From Planctomycetota bacterium (GTDB lineage Bacteria; Planctomycetota; UBA1135; GCA-002748355), in NCBI GenBank assembly GCA_020638795.1, contig JACKHW010000008.1:124001-188000 (forward strand): a stretch of DNA of 64,000 nucleotides. Direction: 5' to 3'. Positions 16,857 to 24,514 of the stretch are shown here, in pieces; the first letter of the stretch is position 1, and the number at the start of each line of letters is the position of its first letter. The translations under genes were made by a program, and so were the position numbers. The notes under the pieces were generated by a model. That model ran no database searches, was not told the DNA's origin, and saw only the letters and a program-made list of their open reading frames with translations.

Positions 16857-18566
16857 TCACGTGCGTACACGGTCGAGAACTTCTGCTGCAAGGATGTCGG
16901 CTTTGTCGCCAGTGGCACGGTGCGAGAACTCGACCATCCATTCGCCCGCGCGTCGCCCGACGACGACCCGCAGGGGGAAGCCGAGCAGATCGAGGTCCTT
17001 GAACTTCGCGCCAGGAGACATCTTGCGATCGTCGAGGCAGGTGTCGATGCCGGCTGCGACGAGCTCCGTATAGAGTTTCTCCCCGAGTTCGACCTGCTCC
17101 GAGCGCTTCGCATCGAGGATCGCGACGACGACCTCGAACGGCGCGATCGGTCTCGGCCAGACGATTCCACTGTCGTCGTGGTTCTGTTCGACAGCGGAGG
17201 CGGCGGTTCTCGAAACACCGATGCCGTAACAACCCATGACGAACGGCGTGGGTTTGCCGTCCTCGGCGATGAACGTGGCATCCATCGCGGAGGAGTACTT
17301 CGTGCCCAGCTTGAAGATGTGTCCGACTTCGATGCCGCGCGTCTCGACGAGTGCGCCTTTGTCGTCCGGGGATCGCTCGCCCGCCCGTGCGAGGCGTACG
17401 TCGCGATAGTCGGGTTTCGGGCAATCGCGTCCCGGGTTGACGTTGAGGCAGTGATACCCCGTCTCGCAGCAACCGGTCAGCAAGTTGGTCGCGCCTTCCA
17501 GTGTCAGGTCGGCGATCAAGCGCACGTTGCCCTGCAAGCCGATCGGGCCTGCGAAACCGACGTCCGCCCCGGTCACGCGTTTGACGGTCTCTTCGTCGGC
17601 GAGTCCCACGGCGAGCGCGTCGACGATACCGCACAGCTTGACTTCGTTGATCTCGAGGTCTCCGCGCATCATCACGGCGATCGGTTCGACGCGGTCCGCA
17701 TACGTCGCGTTGTAGATGACCGTCTTGGCCATACGCGCCGCTTCCATGCCGAAGAACTGGACGAGTTGATCCACCGTCTTGATGCCGGGTGTCTCGTGCT
17801 TCTCGAGTTCTTTCGGCGCTCCGCCATCCGGCGTTGCGGTGATGATCGACGTTGCCTTCTCGACGTTGGCGGCGTAGCCGGATTCTTCGCAGTAGAGGAT
17901 CGCGTCCTCTCCCGTCTCGGCGAGCACCATGAACTCCTGCGAGCCGCTGCCGCCGATCGCTCCGGAATCCGCCTCGACGGCGCGGAAGGCGAGCCCGCAT
18001 CGCTCGAAGATGCGCCGATACGCACGGTCCATCGCTCGATAGCTCGCGTCCAGTCCAGCCTCGTCGATGTCGAAGCTGTAGGCGTCCTTCATCAAGAACT
18101 CGCGACCACGCATCAATCCGAAGCGCGGCCTGATCTCATCGCGGAACTTGTCCTGGATCTGATAGACGTTGATCGGGAGTTGCTTGTAGGACTTGATGAT
18201 GCGCTTGATGTACGTCGTGACGACCTCTTCGTGGGTCGGCCCGAGACACACTTCGCTACCGCGCTTGTCGACCATGTGGAACATGAGCCCCTCGGCCAGG
18301 TAGCGAGCCCAACGACCGCTTTGCTCCCAGATCTCCTTGGGTTGGAGAATCGGCATCAAGATCTCGTGCGCCCCTTCACGCTCGAGTTCTTCGCGCACGA
18401 TGTTCGAGACCTTCCGCAAGGTTCGCCACATGAGCGGTGAGTAGACGTAGATCCCGGCCGCGATCTTCTGGATGTAGCCTGCGCGTGCGAGTAGGCGATG
18501 GCTCGGGACCTCCGCGTCGGCGGGGTCCTCTCGTAGGGTCGCTAGGGGGATCGTGGACAGTCGCAT
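16857..18566 (-). CDS. proS: Prolyl-tRNA synthetase, bacterial type
   Basis: A 569-residue class II synthetase charging tRNA-Pro. Motif 1 and 2 regions are clear (EGAHEILMPILQP, CLGPTHEE, FRDEIRPRFGLMRGREF); the YbaK-like editing insertion lies between motifs 2 and 3 at about 225-385; GCYGIGVSRT marks motif 3; the C-terminal anticodon-binding domain has FPLRVVVGRR. Length is as expected for the type with editing domain. A TATCCT box seven bases before the ATG suggests leaderless transcription. Confidence 0.97.
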   Translation of the reverse strand: MRLSTIPLATLREDPADAEVPSHRLLARAGYIQKIAAGIYVYSPLMWRTLRKVSNIVREELEREGAHEILMPILQPKEIWEQSGRWARYLAEGLMFHMVDKRGSEVCLGPTHEEVVTTYIKRIIKSYKQLPINVYQIQDKFRDEIRPRFGLMRGREFLMKDAYSFDIDEAGLDASYRAMDRAYRRIFERCGLAFRAVEADSGAIGGSGSQEFMVLAETGEDAILYCEESGYAANVEKATSIITATPDGGAPKELEKHETPGIKTVDQLVQFFGMEAARMAKTVIYNATYADRVEPIAVMMRGDLEINEVKLCGIVDALAVGLADEETVKRVTGADVGFAGPIGLQGNVRLIADLTLEGATNLLTGCCETGYHCLNVNPGRDCPKPDYRDVRLARAGERSPDDKGALVETRGIEVGHIFKLGTKYSSAMDATFIAEDGKPTPFVMGCYGIGVSRTAASAVEQNHDDSGIVWPRPIAPFEVVVAILDAKRSEQVELGEKLYTELVAAGIDTCLDDRKMSPGAKFKDLDLLGFPLRVVVGRRAGEWMVEFSHRATGDKADILAAEVLDRVRT

Positions 18567-18573
18567 GCTGCGC

Positions 18574-18579
18574 AGGATA
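18574..18579 (-). promoter_or_regulatory. Putative -10 box TATCCT for proS
   Basis: TATCCT lies seven bases before the proS ATG (18566), with no ribosome-binding site between them. Strong -10 match; no convincing -35. Confidence 0.45.
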
Positions 18580-18652
18580 TCAGCGTGACCAGTACCCCCC
18601 GTCAGGAGTTCGTCGCATTTGGCGGGGCGGAAGGACGCCCGTCGCTCGCCGT

Positions 18653-18670
18653 CCCGCTGGCGTCAGCGGG
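18653..18670. repeat. 7-bp perfect inverted repeat at the end of the chalcone-isomerase-like gene
   Basis: CCCGCTG-GCGT-CAGCGGG would form a stable hairpin spanning the stop codon of the gene at 18663. There is no T-run on either side, so it is not a classical terminator; it could stabilise the 3' end or be chance. Confidence 0.35.
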
Positions 18671-19334
18671 TCGACGCGGGCGGCTCGAACCCTGCAAGCA
18701 TCGCGGCTCGGAGATTCTCGTCGGGTGGATACTCACCGAGATAGAGACCGACGAAGATCGAGGCCAGAGCGGCATCGTCGACCACGCCGACGCGTCGTCC
18801 GCGGAGGCGAACTTCGACGCTATCGCGCGGTCGCACGACGAACGTCAGGTGCTCACCTTCGCGAACCGTTTCCATCAAGTCGCACAGCTGGCGCAGACCA
18901 CGTTCGTAGCGCGGGAACGCGGTCCCCGTATTGAGGCGGATCGCTTCCTTCCATGCCGAACAGAGTTGCTTCTTCGTGACGGTGCGACAGAAGCGCTTGT
19001 CGATGCACGCGATGCCGCCACTCCGAGTCGCCTGCTCGGCATCGGACGTGGGGCGTTCGAGGTAGAGGGCCGCGTAGTAGACGTCGATCGCGAAAATGCC
19101 GTACTCGCATAGCCCCGAGCCGTTCAACTCGAGTCGGACGAGTTCCTGGTCCGCTAGCGACCTCGTAGCCGTGAGCGACCGTTCGACGTCGATGACGCGT
19201 GCGAAGCCCCTTGCGTCGGGAGATTGCGCAGGGACGTTGCGGGACACCCCTGCGATCTCGGCGCCGACTCGAACTTCGGACGTGCAAGCCGCGAACGAGA
19301 GGACGATTCCGAAGACAGAAAGGCCGCGAATCAC
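18663..19334 (-). CDS. Chalcone isomerase-like lipoprotein
   Basis: A 223-residue protein with a signal peptide ending FAACTS (lipobox). The body matches the bacterial chalcone-isomerase-like family: GLCEYGIFAIDVYYAALYLE, a KKQLCSAWKEAI helix, and VGLYLGEYPPDENLRAAML at the end, equal to the family's IWLG-x-P motif. Bacterial members are periplasmic and mostly of unknown function. The ATG overlaps the stop of the metallophosphoesterase gene by four bases, so the two are an operon. Four cysteines are present in the mature part. Confidence 0.7.
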   Translation of the reverse strand: MIRGLSVFGIVLSFAACTSEVRVGAEIAGVSRNVPAQSPDARGFARVIDVERSLTATRSLADQELVRLELNGSGLCEYGIFAIDVYYAALYLERPTSDAEQATRSGGIACIDKRFCRTVTKKQLCSAWKEAIRLNTGTAFPRYERGLRQLCDLMETVREGEHLTFVVRPRDSVEVRLRGRRVGVVDDAALASIFVGLYLGEYPPDENLRAAMLAGFEPPASTR

Positions 19335-20257
19335 GCGCCACCTTCCTCCGCTACTCGTGTCGTTTCGTTCGACTTCGACGAAAACAGCGTGACGTCACGG
19401 GAATGCTCTTCGCGGACGTAGTGTTCGGTCAGCTCGATGAGTTTGCCGTCGTCGAAGCGAGCGGATGCATAGTGGCGCACGGTGTCACCATCACTCGTTC
19501 TGAAGATCCGGGGCACCCGCGCGATGTTGACGTAGACCGTTGTCGGCGTGACCAAACAGCGCTTGCGAAACTCGCCACGCGGGTGGAACAGCAAGTGGTG
19601 CATGTGGCCGGCGACGACAAGTGGGATTTCGAACCCACACGCCTCGAGCTTGCGCAGGGCGAGTTGTAGGTCGAGGTCGCCCCAGTCGCCCCCGGGGCGT
19701 CCGAAATCCTTGCCGAAGATGTCGGAGGACCGCTTTCCGAGCCCGTAGGGCCCGTTGTGCGCGACGATGACGAGGTTTCGGTAGCGTGCACCACGGGCGA
19801 CTTCGACGATCTTCGCGGCAGAACTCTCGTGATCGAGGACGCCATAGAGTTCCGAATAGAGTTCTGGGCTACGTAGGCTCGGGCCACCCCACGAAAAGGG
19901 GCGTGCGCCGATGACACTCACCCCGAGTGCATCGAGGTCGAGGGAGGCATAGGCGAGGTGCCGATCACCGAGGATTTCCAGCGATTCGAGTAGCGCTTCC
20001 GTCGGGGCCTTCGTCCGGAAGCTGAGCCATGCATCGTGATTGCCGAGGATGCATCCGGTCTTGAGCGGTAGCTCGGCTACGCGTCGTGCCATTTTCGGAT
20101 CTTCGTCGCCTAGGTCACCGACGAACACGGTCAGCGCCGGATCCTTCTGGCACAGGAGCTTGCGATCCTCCTCGTCAAAATGACCGTGCAGGTCTCCGAG
20201 GAACCAGATCTCACGCGAATCTGTCGGAGCATGCTCGGAGGCAGTTGGTTCGCGCAT
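19331..20257 (-). CDS. Calcineurin-like metallophosphoesterase (TIGR04168-like)
   Basis: A 308-residue cytoplasmic protein with the full two-metal phosphoesterase set: FLGDLHGHF, FVGDLGDED, ILGNHDAW, IVAHNGPYGLG and VVAGHMHH. The layout, including the NGPYGLG loop, resembles the TIGR04168 family known from cyanobacteria and plastids. The substrate is unknown. It heads a two-gene operon with the chalcone-isomerase-like gene. A TAGCCT box sits seven bases before its ATG. Confidence 0.85.
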   Translation of the reverse strand: MREPTASEHAPTDSREIWFLGDLHGHFDEEDRKLLCQKDPALTVFVGDLGDEDPKMARRVAELPLKTGCILGNHDAWLSFRTKAPTEALLESLEILGDRHLAYASLDLDALGVSVIGARPFSWGGPSLRSPELYSELYGVLDHESSAAKIVEVARGARYRNLVIVAHNGPYGLGKRSSDIFGKDFGRPGGDWGDLDLQLALRKLEACGFEIPLVVAGHMHHLLFHPRGEFRKRCLVTPTTVYVNIARVPRIFRTSDGDTVRHYASARFDDGKLIELTEHYVREEHSRDVTLFSSKSNETTRVAEEGGA

Positions 20258-20264
20258 CGAAACG

Positions 20265-20270
20265 AGGCTA
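20265..20270 (-). promoter_or_regulatory. Putative -10 box TAGCCT for the metallophosphoesterase gene
   Basis: TAGCCT ends seven bases before the ATG at 20257; no ribosome-binding site between. Same arrangement as before proS. Confidence 0.4.
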
Positions 20271-20364
20271 CAGGATCGGGGTCACGCCTGCAGCTCGTGG
20301 ATCTGCAGTCGGTCACGGCCATCGCTTGATTCCTCCGCGGGGACGCGGTCTCCTTCGAGGCTTC

Positions 20365-21030
20365 ATGCAGCTCTTGCTCGCACGCCACGGCAACACATTC
20401 GGTCCCGGAGAACGAGTCGTGTGGGTCGGGAAGAACCAGGATCTGCACTTGGTCGAACGAGGTCGCGAGCAGGCGGTGGAGTTCGCAAGCGCCATCGAGC
20501 GAGCAGGCAAGCACATCGTCGATGTGCGATGCGGGCCGCTTGCCAGGACGCGCGAGTTCGCCGAGATCATCGTCGATCGACTCGGATTGCCGGCTGCGCG
20601 AATCGACGAAAGACTCGACGAGCTCGACTACGGCCGCTGGAGCGGTATGACTCGGGCAGAGATCCTGGAACGCTTCGGTCCGGAAGAACTCGACGCTTGG
20701 GCGGCGCACTCGCGGTGGCCACGGCGAGCAGGGTTCGGAAGCGATTCCGCGACGGTCCTCGACGAAGTGCGGTCCCTCGCCTTCGAATTGACTTCTGCGC
20801 ACCGCGAGGCAGAGGGCGATGCAGCAGCCCTGCTCGTGAGCAGCAACGGTCGGCTCCGCTATTTCTTGGGTCTCGTCCCGGGTGAGTTCGAGCGACGCAC
20901 GCTCGACGGTACGTTCGCCGTGGGAACCGGTCGCGCGTGCAGAATCGACGTCTCGCGTGACGGGCGCACGGCTGCGGCACTCCGCTACTGGAACCGCGAT
21001 CCGAACGTCCAATCGGAGCTGCCTTTCTGA
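20365..21030 (+). CDS. Histidine phosphatase superfamily protein
   Basis: A 221-residue phosphoglycerate-mutase-like protein. LLLARHGNT holds the phosphorylated histidine; CGPLARTREFAEII supplies the second arginine; ELDYGRWSGMT is the acidic loop typical of CobC/GpmB-type members. The second catalytic histidine, usually in a (V/S)-x-H-G motif, appears replaced: the matching strand reads LLVSSNGRLRYF, with N-G where H-G is expected. This could weaken activity. The start at 20365 has GAGG upstream. It lies 11 bases before kdsB, so they are probably one operon, suggesting a sugar-phosphate substrate. Confidence 0.75.
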   Translation: MQLLLARHGNTFGPGERVVWVGKNQDLHLVERGREQAVEFASAIERAGKHIVDVRCGPLARTREFAEIIVDRLGLPAARIDERLDELDYGRWSGMTRAEILERFGPEELDAWAAHSRWPRRAGFGSDSATVLDEVRSLAFELTSAHREAEGDAAALLVSSNGRLRYFLGLVPGEFERRTLDGTFAVGTGRACRIDVSRDGRTAAALRYWNRDPNVQSELPF

Positions 21031-21041
21031 AGGTCGATCGC

Positions 21042-21824
21042 ATGCAAACCGTCGTCGTCATCCCCTCGCGTTACGGCTCGAGTCGATTTCCAGGGAAGCC
21101 CCTCGAGGCCGTGCACGGACGGACACTGATCGAGCGTGTTCATTCGATCGCGGTGGCGGCCCGCGGCGTGGATCTCGTGCTCGTCGCGACCGACGACGAT
21201 CGGATTGCGGAGCACGTGCGCTCCTTCGGCGGCAAAGCCGTGATGACTTCCGAGTCGTGCCGAAACGGGAGCGAACGTGTTTTCCAAGCTCTGAGCGAGG
21301 CGGGGCTGAAACCCGAGATCGTCATCAACCTTCAAGGCGATGCGGTCCTCACGCCTCCGTGGGTGGTTGCCGCGGTGGTCGAGACTCTGCAGGACGATTC
21401 GAGCGTGGACGTCGCGACACCGTGCGTTCGACTCACGTGGGAAGAGTACGACGCTCACCGAGCCCGCCGCGTGAGAGGCATCGTCGGCGGCACGACCGTC
21501 GTACGCTCGCGCCGCGGCGATGCGCTCTATTTCTCGAAGGAACTGCTACCGGTCGTTCGAGTGGAGGATCGCGGCGCACCGTGCCCCGTGTTCCGTCACA
21601 TCGGGCTCTACGGATATCGGTACTCCGCGCTCGCTCGGTATCTCGAACTGACTCCGACCGAGCTAGAGGCGTGTGAAGGCCTCGAACAGCTGCGCCTTCT
21701 CGAGCACGGAATCCCGATTCGCTGTGTCGAAGTTTCCTATCGAGGTCGCAGTCACGCATCGATCGACAACCCGGAGGATGTCACGAAGGTCGAGGGCATC
21801 ATCGATCACGAAGGAGAGTTCTGA
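21042..21824 (+). CDS. kdsB: CMP-Kdo synthetase-like cytidylyltransferase
   Basis: A 260-residue nucleotidyltransferase that activates a 3-deoxy-octulosonate sugar with CTP for lipopolysaccharide. VVVIPSRYGSSRFPGKPL is the classical nucleotide-binding start and VATDDDRI follows. Two motifs differ from E. coli-type KdsB: CRNGSERVF instead of H-x-SGTDR, and NLQGDAVLTP instead of NVQGDEPLI. The sugar activated might therefore be a Kdo variant. It follows the phosphatase by 11 bases and converges on mutY. The family call is firm; the exact substrate is open. Confidence 0.8.
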   Translation: MQTVVVIPSRYGSSRFPGKPLEAVHGRTLIERVHSIAVAARGVDLVLVATDDDRIAEHVRSFGGKAVMTSESCRNGSERVFQALSEAGLKPEIVINLQGDAVLTPPWVVAAVVETLQDDSSVDVATPCVRLTWEEYDAHRARRVRGIVGGTTVVRSRRGDALYFSKELLPVVRVEDRGAPCPVFRHIGLYGYRYSALARYLELTPTELEACEGLEQLRLLEHGIPIRCVEVSYRGRSHASIDNPEDVTKVEGIIDHEGEF

Positions 21825-21831
21825 AGGAAGG

Positions 21832-22890
21832 TCACCGCCGATCGAGAACCCGCAGTGCCTTGCGCACGATCGTCGTCGCCGGCACGTCATCGTTTCTCGG
21901 TGAACCGTAGCGTGCATCGACGTCAGCGGCGATCGCATCCGGTGGTGGTGGATCGAGTGCTTCGCGCACGTGCACGGTAAGTCGCCATTTGGTGATCGCG
22001 TGTTTGAAGCTCGCTGTTCGTTTTCCGATGCGCACGTGGACGCCGAGCGACCTCCGGACCGACTGCTCGAGATCGTCCTCGCGCCGAATCGGAATGCCGA
22101 GCGTCGGTAGGCAGTATTGACCCGCGTTGATCTCGCCGGGTGGGACTCGCTGCATGAGGACCGTGTCTTCGCGGCGCGCGACGAGGACTTCGGTTTCGAC
22201 GGCTGTCGCTTTCGAGCGTCCTGAGGTTCTCGGGAGTTCTTCGACGCGGCCGCGTTCGTGCGCCTCACAGAAGAGCATCCAGGGGCATTGCGCGCATTTC
22301 GGTGCGCGCGGAGTGCAGATCATCGCCCCGAGTTCCATCAACGCCTGGTTCACGTCGCCAGGTGACGAAACGTGTGCGCTCGTGTGCAACGTTCGAATCT
22401 CGTCGCGCATGCGGTCGCGTGCGTCACGCGACTTGGGGTCGATCTCGATCCATAGCGTGCGTGACAGGAGACGTTCGACGTTCCCGTCGATCGCGGGTAG
22501 CGGGAGATCGAATGCGATCGAACCGATCGCCCCCTGCGTGTATTCGCCGATGCCGGGCAAGTTGCGCAACGCGGTCGAGTCGCGAGGAACCTGACCCTCG
22601 TGCTCGGCGACGACGATACGGGCCGCGTCGCGCAACGATCGTGCACGGCGGTAGTAGCCGAGTCCGCGCCACGCGACGAGCACTTCGTCGTCAGTTGCCG
22701 CTGCGAATGCTCGTGGTTCGCCATACTTGACGACGAAACTCTCGAACCGCTCACGCACCGCATCCACGCGAGTCTGCTGGAGCATGATCTCGCTGACCCA
22801 CACGGCCCATGGGTTCTTCGTACGTCGCCACGGCAGATCGCGCCGGTGCTGCGCATACCAAGCGAGCAGCGACGCTGCTCGTTCGCTCAC
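21832..22890 (-). CDS. mutY: A/G-specific adenine DNA glycosylase
   Basis: A 352-residue repair enzyme removing adenine paired with 8-oxoguanine. Visible: WVSEIMLQQTRV with the catalytic glutamate (E34), helix-hairpin-helix LPGIGEYTQGAI, catalytic aspartate in AIDGNVERLL, the [4Fe-4S] cluster C-x6-C-x2-C-x5-C (CTPRAPKCAQCPWMLFC), and a C-terminal NUDIX-like lesion-recognition domain. Its ATG overlaps the stop of the tatA-like gene by four bases, an unusual operon partner. Length is normal. Confidence 0.96.
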   Translation of the reverse strand: MSERAASLLAWYAQHRRDLPWRRTKNPWAVWVSEIMLQQTRVDAVRERFESFVVKYGEPRAFAAATDDEVLVAWRGLGYYRRARSLRDAARIVVAEHEGQVPRDSTALRNLPGIGEYTQGAIGSIAFDLPLPAIDGNVERLLSRTLWIEIDPKSRDARDRMRDEIRTLHTSAHVSSPGDVNQALMELGAMICTPRAPKCAQCPWMLFCEAHERGRVEELPRTSGRSKATAVETEVLVARREDTVLMQRVPPGEINAGQYCLPTLGIPIRREDDLEQSVRRSLGVHVRIGKRTASFKHAITKWRLTVHVREALDPPPPDAIAADVDARYGSPRNDDVPATTIVRKALRVLDRR

Positions 22891-23363
22891 GCGTCGGCCT
22901 TCGGCGCGTTGGAGTCGCCAGCCTTTTGCTCAGGAGTGTCGATCTCCGATCCGGAGGTGCTTCCTTCTATTTCGGTGTCGATGATCTCGCCCGCAGGGGT
23001 TTTCTCACTGGTCGACTCCATGTTTCGCGAAGAGGCGGGCGCCTTCGACGATGCGGTGTCGGGCTTGTCGTCGAACTCGATCTCGTTCCACGCTGAGCGG
23101 TCGGGCTCGGGCCACTGCTTCGTGGTGTCTGCACGAGCAGCGTCACGCAGGTCCCGTCGAATGTCTTGGATCTCGCGGTCGATGCCGACCTCGTCCTTGA
23201 GTCCACGAAGTCCTTTACGGAACTCGACGAGGCTTCGGCCGAGCGAACGTCCCACTTCGGGAAGTCGACCACCGAACAAGAGAAGACCGACCAGAAGGAT
23301 CACCAGAACTTCCGGTCCACCCGGAAGACCGAAGATGGCCAGAGTTCCGTGCACGCTGTTCAT
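22887..23363 (-). CDS. tatA: Sec-independent translocase protein TatA/TatB-like
   Basis: A 158-residue protein with the TatA layout: one short membrane helix (GGPEVLVILLVGLLLFGG), the hinge RLPEVGRSLGRSL, an amphipathic helix VEFRKGLRGLKDEV, and a long acidic, disordered tail. FG plus the SLG hinge favours TatA over TatB. The tail of about 100 residues is longer than usual. ATG 23363 chosen; a TTG at 23399 (inside a TTGACA that may be a -35 box) is less likely. Followed directly by mutY; no tatC here. Confidence 0.8.
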   Translation of the reverse strand: MNSVHGTLAIFGLPGGPEVLVILLVGLLLFGGRLPEVGRSLGRSLVEFRKGLRGLKDEVGIDREIQDIRRDLRDAARADTTKQWPEPDRSAWNEIEFDDKPDTASSKAPASSRNMESTSEKTPAGEIIDTEIEGSTSGSEIDTPEQKAGDSNAPKADA

Positions 23364-23547
23364 TCCATGGATCTTCGATGGCGGCGGAATACGTGTCAAC
23401 GTGACCGATGGCCTCGCTCGAATGCCGCATCGACAACCGTGTCGATGCCCGAACGATTTCCATCGATTTCAGTCCGTCACGAAGACGGCTCGCGTAGATG
23501 CGCTCGCAATCGGTAATCCCGCACCAAGCGGTTTTCCAGGAGGAACG

Positions 23548-24459
23548 ATGTTCCAATCCATTACGCCCATGCGTGCCTTCATGGCGATCTCCGTTTTCGC
23601 AACGACTTGCGTGCCGTTGTATTCCCAGGACGAAGTCGAGGTCATCGAAGTCGCCCCTGCTCGTCCCGCACAAGAGGTTCCGTCGTCGGGCTTCAAAGAC
23701 GCGACGGTCTTGCTCGGGGTTCGGCTCGTCAAGGATGCGAAGACACAGACCGAAGTCCTCGGGCGTGTGCTCGACATGGTCTTCGTCAACCAGACAGGAC
23801 AGGTGACGCACTTCGTCGTGAGTTCGACCGGGGGACGTTCGACGGCGATCGATGCATCGAAGCTCACGTGGCACGAAACCGAGAAGGTCTTCACGAGCAA
23901 TCTCACGACTGACGAGTTCCAAGCGATGCCGATGTTCGACCCGAGTCGACTCGAGTCGCTCGTCCCCGCGAACATGAAGAAGGTCGACACGACCGATGCT
24001 TCCTCCAAGAAGGACAGCGATGACGCGGACGATGAACCGGAGGAGAAGGTCCAGGACGAAGGTGCCGAGGACGAGTTGAAGCAGGACGAGGACGGCAAGG
24101 CGAAGCAGAAGGCGAAGCCGCTGCCGATCCTTGCAACACTCAGCACGGTCATGGGATATGACATTCGCACCGAAGACGACGCGGTCGTCGGACGTGCGCG
24201 CAAGCTCATCCTGGACCTGGGGCAACGACGCATCGCGTACATCGGCATTCGCGTGCAAAACACGGTCAACTACGTGCCATATTCGACCGCGAAGCCCACA
24301 TGGAACGACAACCGCCGCGTCGAACTGAGACTCGAGGCCACCCGGGAGCAGATCGCTTCCACGCCGCAGCCGTCCGAAGAAAACGGCCTCGGCATCGACG
24401 ACCCGCAGTATCGCAAGTGCCTCGACAAGTACTTCGCGGAGGCCAAGTCGTCGAAGTGA
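23548..24459 (+). CDS. Secreted protein with two PRC-barrel-like domains
   Basis: A 303-residue protein with a signal peptide (ends PLYSQ) and a strong ribosome-binding site, AGGAGG, before ATG 23548. Two PRC-barrel-like units are visible: residues about 50-125 (LGVRLVKDAKTQTEVLGRVL ... VVSSTGG) and about 205-280 (VMGYDIRTEDDAVVGRARKL ... IAYIGI). They are joined by a very acidic Lys/Glu/Asp linker. PRC-barrels usually bind RNA or photosynthetic proteins; here the export signal points to another role, unknown. Confidence 0.65.
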   Translation: MFQSITPMRAFMAISVFATTCVPLYSQDEVEVIEVAPARPAQEVPSSGFKDATVLLGVRLVKDAKTQTEVLGRVLDMVFVNQTGQVTHFVVSSTGGRSTAIDASKLTWHETEKVFTSNLTTDEFQAMPMFDPSRLESLVPANMKKVDTTDASSKKDSDDADDEPEEKVQDEGAEDELKQDEDGKAKQKAKPLPILATLSTVMGYDIRTEDDAVVGRARKLILDLGQRRIAYIGIRVQNTVNYVPYSTAKPTWNDNRRVELRLEATREQIASTPQPSEENGLGIDDPQYRKCLDKYFAEAKSSK

Positions 24460-24485
24460 CGACGTGGTCCGTGCAATCCGCGGGG

Positions 24486-24491
24486 TAGACT
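24486..24491 (+). promoter_or_regulatory. Possible -10 box TAGACT for the subtilase gene
   Basis: TAGACT lies 23 bases before the ATG at 24515, followed by GTGGAGG, a ribosome-binding site with rather long spacing. A second TAGACT occurs at 36012-36017 upstream of the NFU gene. Confidence 0.3.
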
Positions 24492-24514
24492 GATCGTGGA
24501 GGTACGCGCCGCAG

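Noticed and set aside
16920..18440. 506-codon open frame on the plus strand across proS
   Set aside because: Full overlap with an unmistakable proS; product is Asp/Arg/Val-rich without motif.
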